Positions 8,780 through 18,422 of a DNA stretch of 64,000 bases are shown here, piece after piece (the first letter of the stretch is position 1; each line of letters starts with the position of its first letter). The stretch spans positions 186,001 to 250,000 of the forward strand of contig NZ_VOBR01000001.1 of NCBI RefSeq assembly GCF_007845675.1, read 5' to 3'. The position numbers and the translations under genes were made by a program. The notes under the pieces were generated by a model, which worked only from the letters and a program-made list of their open reading frames with translations, searched no databases and was not told the DNA's origin. The DNA comes from Lentzea tibetensis. GTDB taxonomy: Bacteria; Actinomycetota; Actinomycetes; Mycobacteriales; Pseudonocardiaceae.

Positions 8780-10855
8780 ATGAGGGCCCACCCCGGCGTG
8801 ATCGCGCTGTTGCTGGCAGGCGCGCTCTGCTCTCCCACCGGCGCCGCGGCGCAGGCCGCCCCCTCCGAGGTCATCGCGATCTCGCCGGGTGACAGCGACG
8901 AGCAGATACTCGAGAAGGCGGGCAACGTCGTCCCGTCCGAGCGGCAGCAGACGTGGCAGCGCATGGAGCTGACCTCGTTCCACCACTTCGGTCCGAACAC
9001 CTTCACCGGCCGCGAGTGGGGCACCGGCACCGAGGACCCGGACGTCTTCAACCCCGCCCAGCTCGACACCGACCAGTGGATGCGCACGCTGCGCGACACC
9101 GGCTTCAAGCAGGCCATCCTCACCGTCAAGCACCACGACGGCTTCCTCCTGTACCCCACCCGCTACAGCAACCACTCGGTCAAGGAGAGCGAGTGGCAGA
9201 ACGGTGACGGCAACGTTGTCAGGTCCTTTGTGGACTCGGCGAAGAAGTACGGCCTGAAGGTCGGCTTCTACCTCTCGCCCGCCGACCTGCACGAGGCGCA
9301 GCCGGGCGGCCGGTTCGGCAACGGGAGCCGGTCCGTCGACACCGTCATCCCGGAACCCGGCCTGGACGGCACCCGGCCGGACGGACCGAGGTTCAACGTC
9401 CGCGCCAACGACTACAACCGCTTCTACCTCAACACCCTCTACGAGCTGCTCACCGAGTACGGCACGATCGACGAGGTGTGGTGGGACGGCGCGGACGCCG
9501 TCGGCGGAGGCAAGGAGAGCTTCGTGTACGCGGACTGGATCCGCATGGTCCGCACGCTCCAGCCGGACGCGGTGATCTTCCAGGACGGCGGCCCCGACGT
9601 GCGCTGGGTCGGCAACGAGAGCGGCTACGGCCGGGTCACCGAGCACAGCGTGCTGCCGTTCAACGGCCCCGCGGACCCCGACCGCCTCGTCAAGCCGGAC
9701 GACAACGGCGCGGGCGACCTCGGCAGCAACGGCCTGCTGACGCAACGGAACTCCAACGGAACGCCGCGCTGGGACTACGTGAAGTGGCTGCCTGCCGAGT
9801 GCGACACGCACCTCGGGCCCGGCTGGTTCTGGCACCAGAACCAGCAGCCGAACTCGCTGAGCTGGCTGCAGGACGTCTACTTCGGCTCGGTCGGCCGAAA
9901 CTGCCAGCTGCTGCTCAACATCGCACCGGACAACACCGGCCGGCTCCCCGGTGACGACGTCGACCGGCTGCACGAGTTCGCCCGGTGGCGCTCCGACGTC
10001 TTCGGCGCCGACCACGCCAGGGGCGCACGCGCGACCAACGACAGCGGCACCACCAACACACCGGGCAACACGCCCGCGAAGGCCGTGGACGGTGACGCGA
10101 GCACGTCGTGGCAGCCGACCGGCAAGACGGGGTCGCTGGTCGTCGACTTCGGCGCGGCCAGGAAGGTCAGCGTGATCGGAGTCCAGGAGAACCTCGGTGT
10201 CGGCCAGCGGGTCACCTCCTTCGCCGTCGACTCCTGGAACGGGTCCGGCTGGCAGCAGGTGAGCACCGGCACCACCATCGGCCACAAGCGCCTGCTGGAG
10301 CTCACGAGGCCCGTCACCACGGACAAGCTGCGCCTGCGCGTCACCGGCGCGCGCGGACGCCCCGCCATCGCCACGGTCTCCGCGCACCAGGACGGTCAGC
10401 CGAGCAACCTCGCGCTCGGCAAACCGGCGAGGCAGTCGACGACCCACCACCTCGGCGCCGCCGCCGGCCGTGCCGTGGACGGCAACACCGACGGCAGCTT
10501 CTGGGGCAACTCGGTGACCCACACGTCCGACACCGAACCCGATCCCCGGCCGTGGTGGCAGGTCGACCTCGGTTCGTCGCAGCAGATCGGCACGGTCACC
10601 GTGCACAACCGCACGGACTGCTGCGGCGACCGGCTCTCCGACTACTGGGTCTTCGTGTCCGACCGGCCGTTCGACACCACCAAGTCCCCTGAGCAGCAGG
10701 CGGGAACGCCCGGTGTCTGGAGCACCCACCAGACCAGCCAGGCGGGGAGCCCGACCAGGCTCCCCGTCGGCCGGAACGGCAGGTACGTGATGGTGCAGCA
10801 GTCGGGAGCGGTGGTGCTGTCGCTCGCCGAGGTCGAGGTGTTCGCTACCCAATAG
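8780..10855 (+). CDS. Secreted GH29 alpha-L-fucosidase with two F5/8-type C (CBM32-like) domains
   Basis: Start ATG 8780 has GGGAG at good spacing; the frame extends upstream but without a signal peptide. Residues 1-24 are a signal peptide. The GH29 (alpha/beta)8 barrel covers about 30-410, with family sequences such as LTVKHHDGFLLYPT and the DEVWWDGAD segment whose Asp236 is the expected nucleophile. Two discoidin-type jelly-roll domains follow (about 415-540 and 545-691), likely for galactosides or host/plant glycans. It releases L-fucose from glycans outside the cell. Its 3' end overlaps the convergent GSDH/ThuA gene by 11 bp. An operator-like repeat and a terminator hairpin lie upstream. 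Confidence 0.9.
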   Translation: MRAHPGVIALLLAGALCSPTGAAAQAAPSEVIAISPGDSDEQILEKAGNVVPSERQQTWQRMELTSFHHFGPNTFTGREWGTGTEDPDVFNPAQLDTDQWMRTLRDTGFKQAILTVKHHDGFLLYPTRYSNHSVKESEWQNGDGNVVRSFVDSAKKYGLKVGFYLSPADLHEAQPGGRFGNGSRSVDTVIPEPGLDGTRPDGPRFNVRANDYNRFYLNTLYELLTEYGTIDEVWWDGADAVGGGKESFVYADWIRMVRTLQPDAVIFQDGGPDVRWVGNESGYGRVTEHSVLPFNGPADPDRLVKPDDNGAGDLGSNGLLTQRNSNGTPRWDYVKWLPAECDTHLGPGWFWHQNQQPNSLSWLQDVYFGSVGRNCQLLLNIAPDNTGRLPGDDVDRLHEFARWRSDVFGADHARGARATNDSGTTNTPGNTPAKAVDGDASTSWQPTGKTGSLVVDFGAARKVSVIGVQENLGVGQRVTSFAVDSWNGSGWQQVSTGTTIGHKRLLELTRPVTTDKLRLRVTGARGRPAIATVSAHQDGQPSNLALGKPARQSTTHHLGAAAGRAVDGNTDGSFWGNSVTHTSDTEPDPRPWWQVDLGSSQQIGTVTVHNRTDCCGDRLSDYWVFVSDRPFDTTKSPEQQAGTPGVWSTHQTSQAGSPTRLPVGRNGRYVMVQQSGAVVLSLAEVEVFATQ

Positions 10856-13800
10856 CCCGCAGCCGGACGTTGCGGAACGCCACCTCGTCGCGGTCGCCGT
10901 GGTTCTGGATGCCGATGTGCCCGGACACGAGCGACCGCGCGGGGTCGGTGTTGGTGAAGTCGTTCACCCTGACCCCGTTGAGGAACACCTGCAGCCGTTC
11001 GCCCTGGACGAGCAGCTCGAAGGTGTTCCACTCCCCCGGCGGGTTCAGCGCCCGGTCGCGCGCGGCGACGTCGGCGGACTTGAACCCGTACACCGCACCC
11101 GTTGTGCGGTCAGGGGAATCGGTCGCGTCGATCTGCACCTCGTAGCCGTTGTCCACCGCCGACCACGGGTCGGTGCTCGCCGGGAAACCGAGGAACACAC
11201 CGGAGTTCGAGTCGCCGCGCATCTTCCAGTCGAGCTTCAGCGAGTACGACCTCAGCTCGGTCTGGTGCCAGAACAACCCCATGCCACCGAACGACGTCAG
11301 CGTCGAGTCGGCGTTGCGGAACCCGCCCGGCCCGGCCTGCGCCCAGCCCGCCGTCGACCCGTCGTAGAGCGCGCGGTAGCCGTTCTCCGGACGGCAGTCG
11401 GCGTCGACCAGCCCCGCGGCGTAACGGATCCCGCCGAGCAGCATGGTGCGGAACTCCGGCTCGGCGTACGACTCGCGGGTGTGGCCGTTGCCGGTGTAGA
11501 ACGACCGGCCGCCCGAGTACGTCTTGCACCAGGTGTGCGGGTGGTCGCCCATGTCGCCACCCGAGTACGACGATTCGTCCAAAGTGGCCAGCACACGAGC
11601 GGTGGCACGCGGGTTCGTGCCGTAGTTGTACCACTCGTCCACGCGCGACCACGTCTTGCCGAGGTGCGCGGTCGCCGGGTGCCCCCGGTTCTCGACCTTG
11701 ATCGTGGCGCGCTGGATCGGCGGGTGCCCGCTGAAGTACGCGCCGACCAGGTTGCCGTAGAACGGCCAGTCGTACTCGGTGTCCGCCGCCGCGTGCACGC
11801 CGGCATACCCACCACCGCTGCGGATGTAGGCCTCGAACGCGCCCTGCTGCGTCGGGTTCAGCACGTCGCCCGTGGTGTTGAGGAACACGACGGCCTCGTA
11901 CTTCGCCAGGTTCGCCGCGGTGAACGCGGCCGCGTCCTCGGTCGCGGTGACGGAGAAGCCGTTCGCCTGGCCGAGCTCGCGGATCGCCTGCACCCCGGTC
12001 TCGATCGAGTCGTGCCGGAAGCCCGCCGTCTTGGAGAACACCAGGACGTCGGCCGCGGCGCTCGTCTCGTTGCCCTCGAAGGTGAACGAGTCGACGTCGA
12101 ACAGCGCGCCCCCATCACCCGAGAAGGTCAGGTAGAGGGTGCCGCTCGCGTTGCTGGAAAGGCCGGTGGACACGTCGACGAAGTCTTCCCAGCCGCCGGT
12201 CACCGGGACGTCGACCTCGCCGAGCACGGCTCCGGTCGGCGAACCGGTGCGCACCTGCAGCTTGCCGCCCGAACCACCGGACGACACGCGCGCCTTGAAG
12301 TCCGTCGCGCCGGACAGCGCGTACGGCGTGAACGAGATCCAGTCGCCGTTGTGGATGTCGCCGACGGTCTTCCCGCCTTCGGCCTCGCCCTTGTTGTACA
12401 GCTGGACGCCGGACGAGTTGTTGTAGTGCTCGGCCTGACGGTGCCTCGGCTGGCCGATGTGCTTGACGTGGGTGGTCAGCGGCGGCTGGCCGTTGGCGCC
12501 CTTGTCGGTGTACTCGGCGTCGAACACCGCGAAGATGTTCGCCGCGGTGTCGTGCTCACCGTCGACGGGCACGGTGATCGAGCCGGTGCACCCGTTGCGC
12601 GAGGTGATCGGGTGGCCGTGGCTGTCGTGCCCGAGCACGTAGGTCAGCTTGACCTTCGAGCAGTCGACCGCGCCGTCCTCCGGGTCGCTGACGGAGATCT
12701 CGAACGGGACGGTGTCGCCGAACTCGAAGAGTCTGCCGTCACCCGGTGTCCGCAACGTCACCGTCGGAGCCGTGTTGCCGACCGTGACCACGACGTTCGT
12801 GCTGCCGGTCAGCCCGGTCGGGTCGGTGACGGTGAGCGTCACGATCCGCTGTCCGTTGGCGGTGAACGTCTTCGTGGGGTTCGCGGCCGTGGACGAGGTG
12901 CCGTCGCCGAAGTCCCACTTGTAGCTCAGCGCGCCGCCGTCGGGGTCGGACGAGCCGGCCGAGGAGAAGCGCACGGTCAGCGGTGCCTTGCCGGACGTCT
13001 TGTCCGCGGTGGCGCGGGCGGTGGGCGCCTTCCCCGAACCGGGGCGGTACTCGATGCGGTACAGCGCGGAGTTCTCGTCACCGCCGAAGCTGCCGGTACC
13101 GTAGTCCAGCACGTACAGCGCGCCGTCCGGGCCGAAGGCGGTGTCGATGATCTGCGTGCCGCGCCACGGGAACTGGGAGATCTGGCCCGCCGAGCCGTTG
13201 GCGTTCACGTCGATCATGCGCAGCCAGCGCCTGCCGTACTCGGCGGCGAAGTAGTGCCCGTCCACGTCCTTCGGGAACTTGATCGACGAGTTCAGGTTCT
13301 CGTCGTAGCGGTAGAGCGCGCCGCCCATCGGCGACTCGGAGCCGCAGCCGAACTCGGGCACCGAGCAGCCGTCGTACTTGATCCACGACGACTTCGCGCC
13401 GGGCAGCGTCGACAGCCCGGTGTTGCGGAAGGAGTTGTTGGTCGGGCCACCGCAGTTGTACCGGGAGCCGGACGGCCCGTTCGGGAAGGTGTACTCGACG
13501 TACGCCTCGTCCTGGGTGTTGGTGCCGACGCAGTACGGCCAGCCGAAGTTGCCGGGACCGGTGATGCGGTTGAACTCCACCATCCCCGACGGGCCGCGGT
13601 CGGGGTCGGGCCCGCCCGCGTCCGGTCCGTACTCGCCGAGGTAGACCACGCCGGTCGGCTTGTCGACCATGAACCGGAACGGGTTGCGGAAGCCCATCCC
13701 GTAGATCTCCGGGCGGGTCCTGGCGGTGCCCTGCGGGAACAGGTTGCCCGCCGGGATGGAGTAGCTGCCGTTGGCGTTCACCTTGATGCGCAACAGCTTC

Positions 13801-14471
13801 CCACGCAGGTCGTTCGTGTTGGCCGAGCTGCGCTGGGCGTCGAACGCGGGGTTGCGGTTGGTGCGCTCGTCGAGCGGCGCGTAGCCGCCGGACTCGAACG
13901 GGTTGGAGTCGTCGCCGGTGGACAGGTACAGGTTGCCCTGCGCGTCGAAGTCGATGTCGCCGCCGACGTGACAGCACATGCCGCGGTCGGCCGGCACGTC
14001 GAGCACCCGCACCTCGCTGCCCATGTCGATGGTGAAGTCCTGGCGCAACGTGAAGCGCGACAGCCGGTTGACGCCCTTCCACGCGGAGAAGTCCGTGCCC
14101 TCCCTCGGTGCTTCACCATCCGGTGTGGACAGTGGTGGCGCGAAGTAGATGAAGATGTGCCGGTTGGACGAGAAACCGGGGTCGACGCCGATGCCCTGCA
14201 CGCCTTCCTCGTCGTGCCGGTACACCGGCAGGGTGCCGATGACCCTGGTGTTGCCGTTCGCGTCGGTCCGGCGCACCTCTCCGCTCCGCGCGGTGTGCAG
14301 CGCGGAGCGGTCCGGTAGCAGCGCGAGCGACATGGGCTCGCCCATCTCGGGCTCACCCCTGGCCAGCTCGACCTGCTGGAAGTCGGCCGGGTTCACCCCG
14401 TGCGCGGAAGCCGCTGGCACGGGCACGAGCGTCGCGGCGACCAGCAGCGCGGCGCACATCGCAGTTCTCAT
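10845..14471 (-). CDS. Secreted five-domain sugar protein: GSDH, PKD, CBM6, ThuA, DUF1080
   Basis: The 1208-residue protein starts at ATG 14471 after GAGGAGG. A signal peptide (1-23) is followed by a glucose/sorbosone dehydrogenase-type beta-propeller (about 35-470), a PKD domain (480-570), a linker, a CBM6-like domain (about 680-800), a ThuA domain (about 810-1035, HDSIETGV... and GVHAAADTEYDWPFY) and a C-terminal DUF1080 domain (about 1045-1208). DUF1080 proteins are known 3-keto-disaccharide hydrolases, and ThuA is tied to trehalose catabolism by 3-oxidation in rhizobia. The fusion suggests one exported protein that binds, oxidises and cleaves a glycoside via a 3-keto intermediate. GSDH domains usually use PQQ, which is inference here. 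It lies directly upstream of the minus-strand sugar genes' 3' end. Confidence 0.85.
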   Translation of the reverse strand: MRTAMCAALLVAATLVPVPAASAHGVNPADFQQVELARGEPEMGEPMSLALLPDRSALHTARSGEVRRTDANGNTRVIGTLPVYRHDEEGVQGIGVDPGFSSNRHIFIYFAPPLSTPDGEAPREGTDFSAWKGVNRLSRFTLRQDFTIDMGSEVRVLDVPADRGMCCHVGGDIDFDAQGNLYLSTGDDSNPFESGGYAPLDERTNRNPAFDAQRSSANTNDLRGKLLRIKVNANGSYSIPAGNLFPQGTARTRPEIYGMGFRNPFRFMVDKPTGVVYLGEYGPDAGGPDPDRGPSGMVEFNRITGPGNFGWPYCVGTNTQDEAYVEYTFPNGPSGSRYNCGGPTNNSFRNTGLSTLPGAKSSWIKYDGCSVPEFGCGSESPMGGALYRYDENLNSSIKFPKDVDGHYFAAEYGRRWLRMIDVNANGSAGQISQFPWRGTQIIDTAFGPDGALYVLDYGTGSFGGDENSALYRIEYRPGSGKAPTARATADKTSGKAPLTVRFSSAGSSDPDGGALSYKWDFGDGTSSTAANPTKTFTANGQRIVTLTVTDPTGLTGSTNVVVTVGNTAPTVTLRTPGDGRLFEFGDTVPFEISVSDPEDGAVDCSKVKLTYVLGHDSHGHPITSRNGCTGSITVPVDGEHDTAANIFAVFDAEYTDKGANGQPPLTTHVKHIGQPRHRQAEHYNNSSGVQLYNKGEAEGGKTVGDIHNGDWISFTPYALSGATDFKARVSSGGSGGKLQVRTGSPTGAVLGEVDVPVTGGWEDFVDVSTGLSSNASGTLYLTFSGDGGALFDVDSFTFEGNETSAAADVLVFSKTAGFRHDSIETGVQAIRELGQANGFSVTATEDAAAFTAANLAKYEAVVFLNTTGDVLNPTQQGAFEAYIRSGGGYAGVHAAADTEYDWPFYGNLVGAYFSGHPPIQRATIKVENRGHPATAHLGKTWSRVDEWYNYGTNPRATARVLATLDESSYSGGDMGDHPHTWCKTYSGGRSFYTGNGHTRESYAEPEFRTMLLGGIRYAAGLVDADCRPENGYRALYDGSTAGWAQAGPGGFRNADSTLTSFGGMGLFWHQTELRSYSLKLDWKMRGDSNSGVFLGFPASTDPWSAVDNGYEVQIDATDSPDRTTGAVYGFKSADVAARDRALNPPGEWNTFELLVQGERLQVFLNGVRVNDFTNTDPARSLVSGHIGIQNHGDRDEVAFRNVRLRAIG

Positions 14472-14518
14472 GGCGACTTGCCTCCTCAACCGTGCGGTTC
14501 AGGCGGCGGCGGGGGATT

Positions 14519-15361
14519 TCAGAACTTCGTGACGGCTTCCCGCAGGAAGGCCAGTCCGTCGACGGCCAGCGCGTCCTGGCTCCTCGCGAGCGGACGCCAG
14601 ATCGACGCGGCGGTCGCGATGGTCTTGTTGTCGGGGGTGAACGACTCGATGCACAGCGGGCCGCGATAGCCCGTGTCCGCGAGCGCCGAGAGCATGCCCG
14701 GCCAGTCCAGGTGGTCGTCGCCGGGCGTGCCGCGGTCGTTGGCGCACACCTGGACGTGTGCGATGTGCCGTCCGGCGGCCCTGATCGCGGCCACGGGATC
14801 GGACTCCTCGATGTTCAGGTGGTAGGTGTCCAGCGCGATGCCGCAGCCGGGCAGCTCACCGAGTGCTTCGAGGCACTGCTGGACCGTGTTGACCAGGCTC
14901 GTCTCGTAGCGGTTGAGCGGTTCGACGGCGACCTGGATCCCTTGTTCGGCCGCGTACTCGCCGACCGGTGCGAGGTTGGTCCGCAGCTCCTCGTACAGCG
15001 GGCCGGGGTCGGCGAGCCAGGTCCGTCCGACCGACGAGTAGGCAGGCCCGGCGATCACCTCGCTGCCCACGGCTTTCGCGACGTCCACGCAGTGCCTCAG
15101 GTAGTCCTGGGTCTCGGTGATCGTGGCCCGGTCCGCGGCGACCAGCTCGCGTCCGGGCGGCATCACCAGGCACACGGTCGCGCCGAGGCCCAGTTCGCGC
15201 AGCAGCGCTGAGGCGCGGCCGGGGTCCCAGTCACCTGGCTGCTCCACCGGCAGCTCGATGACGTCGAAACCCCAGCCGCGCACGCGCGGAGCCAGCTCCG
15301 CCAGCCAGTGGTCGGTCAACGGGGACCGCCACACCCAGGTGCTGACTCCGATGGACCACAT
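14519..15361 (-). CDS. Sugar phosphate isomerase/epimerase-family TIM barrel protein
   Basis: The 280-residue protein is a xylose isomerase-like TIM barrel (AP endonuclease 2 superfamily). The usual metal/substrate residues are visible in VAVEPLNRYE, ALDTYHLNIEE, HVQVCANDR and LCIESF, the pattern of D-tagatose/D-psicose 3-epimerases. Relatives also act as 3-keto-glycoside lyases in deglycosylation pathways. It is the last gene of the ABC importer operon, 13 bp after the binding-protein gene, so it probably handles the imported sugar. Cytoplasmic. Confidence 0.8.
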   Translation of the reverse strand: MWSIGVSTWVWRSPLTDHWLAELAPRVRGWGFDVIELPVEQPGDWDPGRASALLRELGLGATVCLVMPPGRELVAADRATITETQDYLRHCVDVAKAVGSEVIAGPAYSSVGRTWLADPGPLYEELRTNLAPVGEYAAEQGIQVAVEPLNRYETSLVNTVQQCLEALGELPGCGIALDTYHLNIEESDPVAAIRAAGRHIAHVQVCANDRGTPGDDHLDWPGMLSALADTGYRGPLCIESFTPDNKTIATAASIWRPLARSQDALAVDGLAFLREAVTKF

Positions 15362-15374
15362 CAGTCGGCCCGCA

Positions 15375-16550
15375 TCAGCTCGTGCCGCCCCAGTTCTGCG
15401 GATAGCCGGGCATGTCCTTGCAGCCGCAGAGCGCGTAGTGCAGCGGCGGCATGCCGGGCAGCAGGTACTGGTCGATGTTGTCGGAGGTGATCGTCGGCTG
15501 CGGCAGCTTCCACTGCTTCGGAACCTCCTGGCCTGCCAGGATCTTCAGCCCGGCGATGACCGGGGTGCGCCACTGGTAGGTCGGGTAGGTCGCGGAGAAC
15601 GCCGTGAGCTTGGCGTCCTTCCACTTGCGCAGGTAGTCCTGCTGGTCCTCACCGGTGATCGGCGGCACCGGCTGGCCCGCGTCCTCGAACGCCTCGATGG
15701 CCGCCACGCTCGTCGCGCCCGCGTCCATCCACACGCCGTCGAGCTTGCCGTGCCGCTGCAGGTAGTCGCTGACGATGCTCTTGGTCTTGGCCGGGTCGCC
15801 GTCGGTGAACTCGACGCCGACGACGTTCAGCTTGCTCTTGTCGAACGCCAGCTTCGCCGCGGCCCACCGGTTCTCCAGCACGTCCACGCCCGGCAGGATG
15901 CGCAGGGCGAGCACCTTGCCTCCCTCCTTGACCTTGCCGGTGATGAACTCGGCCGCGTCGGCGCCGAAGGCGTAGCCACCGATCGGGTTGATGAAGGTGA
16001 CCGGGCAGTCGGTGCGCACGCCGCGGTCGAACACGACGACCGGCACGCCGGTCTTGCACGCCTGCTCGACGGCAGGCGACAGCGTGGCCGTGGTGTTCGG
16101 CGAGACGATCAGCACGCTGCAGCCCTGCGAGCCGAGCTCGGCCATGTCGGAGATCTGCTTGTCGTCCTTGGCCTCCGCGTCGAGCGCGGTGAACTTGGCG
16201 ATCTCCGGATGCAGCTTCACCTCGGCCTGCATGGTCTTCCAGCCGACCTGCCGCCACGGGTTGTCGACCGAGGCGTTGGAGAAGCAGAAGTTGTACGGGC
16301 CGTCCTTCTTGTACTTGGCCGTGTCCACCATCTGCGGCTCGATCGCCTGCTCCCACGGCTTGTCCGCGGGGCCGACCGGTTGCTTGCTCCTCATGGCCAG
16401 CTGACGGTCGTACTCGGCCTGGTCGAAGAACTCCGAGGGGCTCTCGGCTTTCGTCGACCCACCTCCCACCTGTGCGGTCGGCTGGTCACTTGAGCACGCT
16501 GTGATGAGCGCGACCGCGGCGAATGCCGCGACCAGGCCTCGGATGTTCAT
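15375..16550 (-). CDS. Sugar ABC transporter substrate-binding lipoprotein
   Basis: A lipoprotein signal with lipobox LITACSS (Cys19) precedes a periplasmic-binding-protein type 1/4 fold (391 residues, RbsB-like class). The segments GSQGCSVLIVSPNTTA, PVVVFDRGV and GVWMDAGATSVAAIEAFED are typical of the sugar-binding lobes. It would capture a mono- or disaccharide outside the membrane and pass it to the two permeases. AAGGAGGACGG before ATG 16550 is a near-ideal ribosome site. This start lies inside the 3' end of the second permease gene (65-bp overlap). Confidence 0.88.
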   Translation of the reverse strand: MNIRGLVAAFAAVALITACSSDQPTAQVGGGSTKAESPSEFFDQAEYDRQLAMRSKQPVGPADKPWEQAIEPQMVDTAKYKKDGPYNFCFSNASVDNPWRQVGWKTMQAEVKLHPEIAKFTALDAEAKDDKQISDMAELGSQGCSVLIVSPNTTATLSPAVEQACKTGVPVVVFDRGVRTDCPVTFINPIGGYAFGADAAEFITGKVKEGGKVLALRILPGVDVLENRWAAAKLAFDKSKLNVVGVEFTDGDPAKTKSIVSDYLQRHGKLDGVWMDAGATSVAAIEAFEDAGQPVPPITGEDQQDYLRKWKDAKLTAFSATYPTYQWRTPVIAGLKILAGQEVPKQWKLPQPTITSDNIDQYLLPGMPPLHYALCGCKDMPGYPQNWGGTS

Positions 16551-17460
16551 CCGTCCTCCTTGACGTGAACGCGACGGCGGCGATGATGATCAAGCCCTGC
16601 ACGGCGTACTCCAGCGCACCGGAGACGCCGAGCAGGTTGAGCAACGTGAACAACGACTCCACGGTGAGCGCGCCGGCCATCGCGCCGACGACGCTGCCGC
16701 GTCCCCCGCCGAGCGCTACGCCGCCGAGCACGACGGCCGTGATCGCCGCGAACTCCATTCCCCTGCCGACCTGGGCCGACACTCCCCCGAACCCGCCGAG
16801 CAGCACCGCCGCCACGGCTGCCGACAGTCCGGAGAGGATGAACGCGGTCGTCCGCACCCACGACACCCGGACCCCGGCGAGCGCCGCCGCTCTCGCGTTG
16901 TCGCCGGTGGCCATGAGGGTGCGGCCGAAGTCGGACCGCATGAGCAGCACCGCGCCGACGCCGAGCAGCAGCAGGATCACCACCGACCACGGGATCTGGC
17001 CGACGACGTTGTTGCGGCCGAACATCCGGAACTCGTCCGACAGCGCACCGCGCGGTGCGCCGTCGGTCCACAGGAACACCGCGCCCTCGAGTATCAGCAG
17101 CATGCCGAGCGTCGCGATGAACGACGGGACGCCGAACCGGGTGGTGATGGTCCCGTTGACCAGGCCGGTGAGCGCGCCGATCACCAGGAGCAGCACGATC
17201 ACCCACCAGGTCGCGTCGGCGTCGCCGTTGATCAGCCGTGCGGCGATCACCACCTCGGCCGTGATCAGCGAGCCGACGCTCAGGTCGAACTCGCCGGACG
17301 CGATCACGAAGTACTGCCCGGCCGCGAGCAACGCCAGTGGCGCGGCGCGTTTGAGGAACGCCAGGAACACCGGCGGGTCGACGAAGTTCGGGTTGACGAA
17401 GGCGATCGCGATGAGCAGCACCGCGAGCACGCCGAGCACGGGGACGAGCGACCGGTTCAC
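16486..17460 (-). CDS. Sugar ABC transporter permease 2 (RbsC-like)
   Basis: The GTG start at 17460 overlaps the stop of the first permease as GTGA, so the two are translationally coupled. The 324 residues contain about nine hydrophobic segments and the BPD_transp_2 signatures IASGEFDLSVGSL and IATLGMLLILEGAVF. With permease 1 it forms the membrane channel of a ribose/xylose-class importer. Its last 65 bases overlap the start of the binding-protein gene and contain that gene's ribosome site, giving an unusual basic tail (RRTDEHPRPGRGIRRGR). Confidence 0.85.
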   Translation of the reverse strand: MNRSLVPVLGVLAVLLIAIAFVNPNFVDPPVFLAFLKRAAPLALLAAGQYFVIASGEFDLSVGSLITAEVVIAARLINGDADATWWVIVLLLVIGALTGLVNGTITTRFGVPSFIATLGMLLILEGAVFLWTDGAPRGALSDEFRMFGRNNVVGQIPWSVVILLLLGVGAVLLMRSDFGRTLMATGDNARAAALAGVRVSWVRTTAFILSGLSAAVAAVLLGGFGGVSAQVGRGMEFAAITAVVLGGVALGGGRGSVVGAMAGALTVESLFTLLNLLGVSGALEYAVQGLIIIAAVAFTSRRTDEHPRPGRGIRRGRAHHSVLK

Positions 17461-18422
17461 CGCGGCCTCCTCGTGCGCACCGCGTACACGGCGACCGCCA
17501 CGATGATCACGGTGCCGCGCACGACGTTCTTGAAGAACGGGTCGACCTCCAGCGCGTTGAACACGCTGTCCAGCACGGCGAGCAGCAGGACACCGCTGAT
17601 CGTGCCGACCACTCCCCCCTTGCCGCCGGCGAGCGCGGTGCCGCCGAGGACGGCCGCCGCGATGGACTCCAGGTCGTAGCCGCCGTCGGTGCCGACGGTC
17701 GGCGTGCCCGCGCCGAGCCTGCTCGCCAGGAACAGCCCGGCCACCCCGGCGCACACCGCGCACAACACGTGAGCGGTGACCACGACCGGCGCGGTGCGGA
17801 TGCCGGAGAGCCTCGCCACCTCGACGTCCCCGCCCACGGCGTAGATGCGGTAGCCGAGCTTGGTGCGGGTGAGCACGAACCACGCCACCAGCGCCACGGC
17901 GCCCATCAGCAGCGCGGCCACCGGGATCGGCCCGATCCGGTCGTAGCCGATCCGCTGGAACCCCTGGGCGACCTGGCCGGCGGGCCCGTCGTACTGGTCG
18001 TCGATCACGCCGCGCAGCAGCAACGCCATGCCGAGCGTCGCGATGAAGGCGTTGACCCGCAACAGGCTCACGACGAGTCCGTTGACCAGGCCCACCACGA
18101 CGCAGACGCCGAGCACGGCGAGCACCGCGGGCAGCACCATGCCCTCCTGGCCCGCCATCGTCTCGGCGGCGACCAGCGAGCACAGGCTGATCAGGTACGC
18201 GACGGACAGGTCGAGCGAGCCGACGAGCAGCACGATCGTCTGGCCCACCGCGACGATGCCGAGCGCGGCGCTGCGGTGCAGGATGCCGGTGATGCTGGGC
18301 TGCGACAACAGGTTCCCGCCGTCGACGGCCACGATGACGGCACCGATCACCAGCACCAGTGCCAACGCGAGGTGGACACCGCCGCCGGACGGCAACCTGA
18401 CCCGTGCGGCGATCGCCGTCAT
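17457..18422 (-). CDS. Sugar ABC transporter permease 1 (RbsC-like)
   Basis: The protein has 321 residues and about nine to ten membrane segments. It carries the family signature LLVGSLDLSVAYLISL and the AAVLGGTALAGGKGG motif that contacts the ATPase. Start ATG 18422 overlaps the ATPase gene stop as ATGA. It pairs with the downstream permease as a heterodimer. Confidence 0.88.
   Translation of the reverse strand: MTAIAARVRLPSGGGVHLALALVLVIGAVIVAVDGGNLLSQPSITGILHRSAALGIVAVGQTIVLLVGSLDLSVAYLISLCSLVAAETMAGQEGMVLPAVLAVLGVCVVVGLVNGLVVSLLRVNAFIATLGMALLLRGVIDDQYDGPAGQVAQGFQRIGYDRIGPIPVAALLMGAVALVAWFVLTRTKLGYRIYAVGGDVEVARLSGIRTAPVVVTAHVLCAVCAGVAGLFLASRLGAGTPTVGTDGGYDLESIAAAVLGGTALAGGKGGVVGTISGVLLLAVLDSVFNALEVDPFFKNVVRGTVIIVAVAVYAVRTRRPR

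Noticed and set aside
10899-14318. Long plus-strand frame opposite the GSDH/ThuA gene
   Set aside because: Composition is Arg/Val/Ala-rich with no motif, while the minus-strand frame has five recognisable domains and a good ribosome site.
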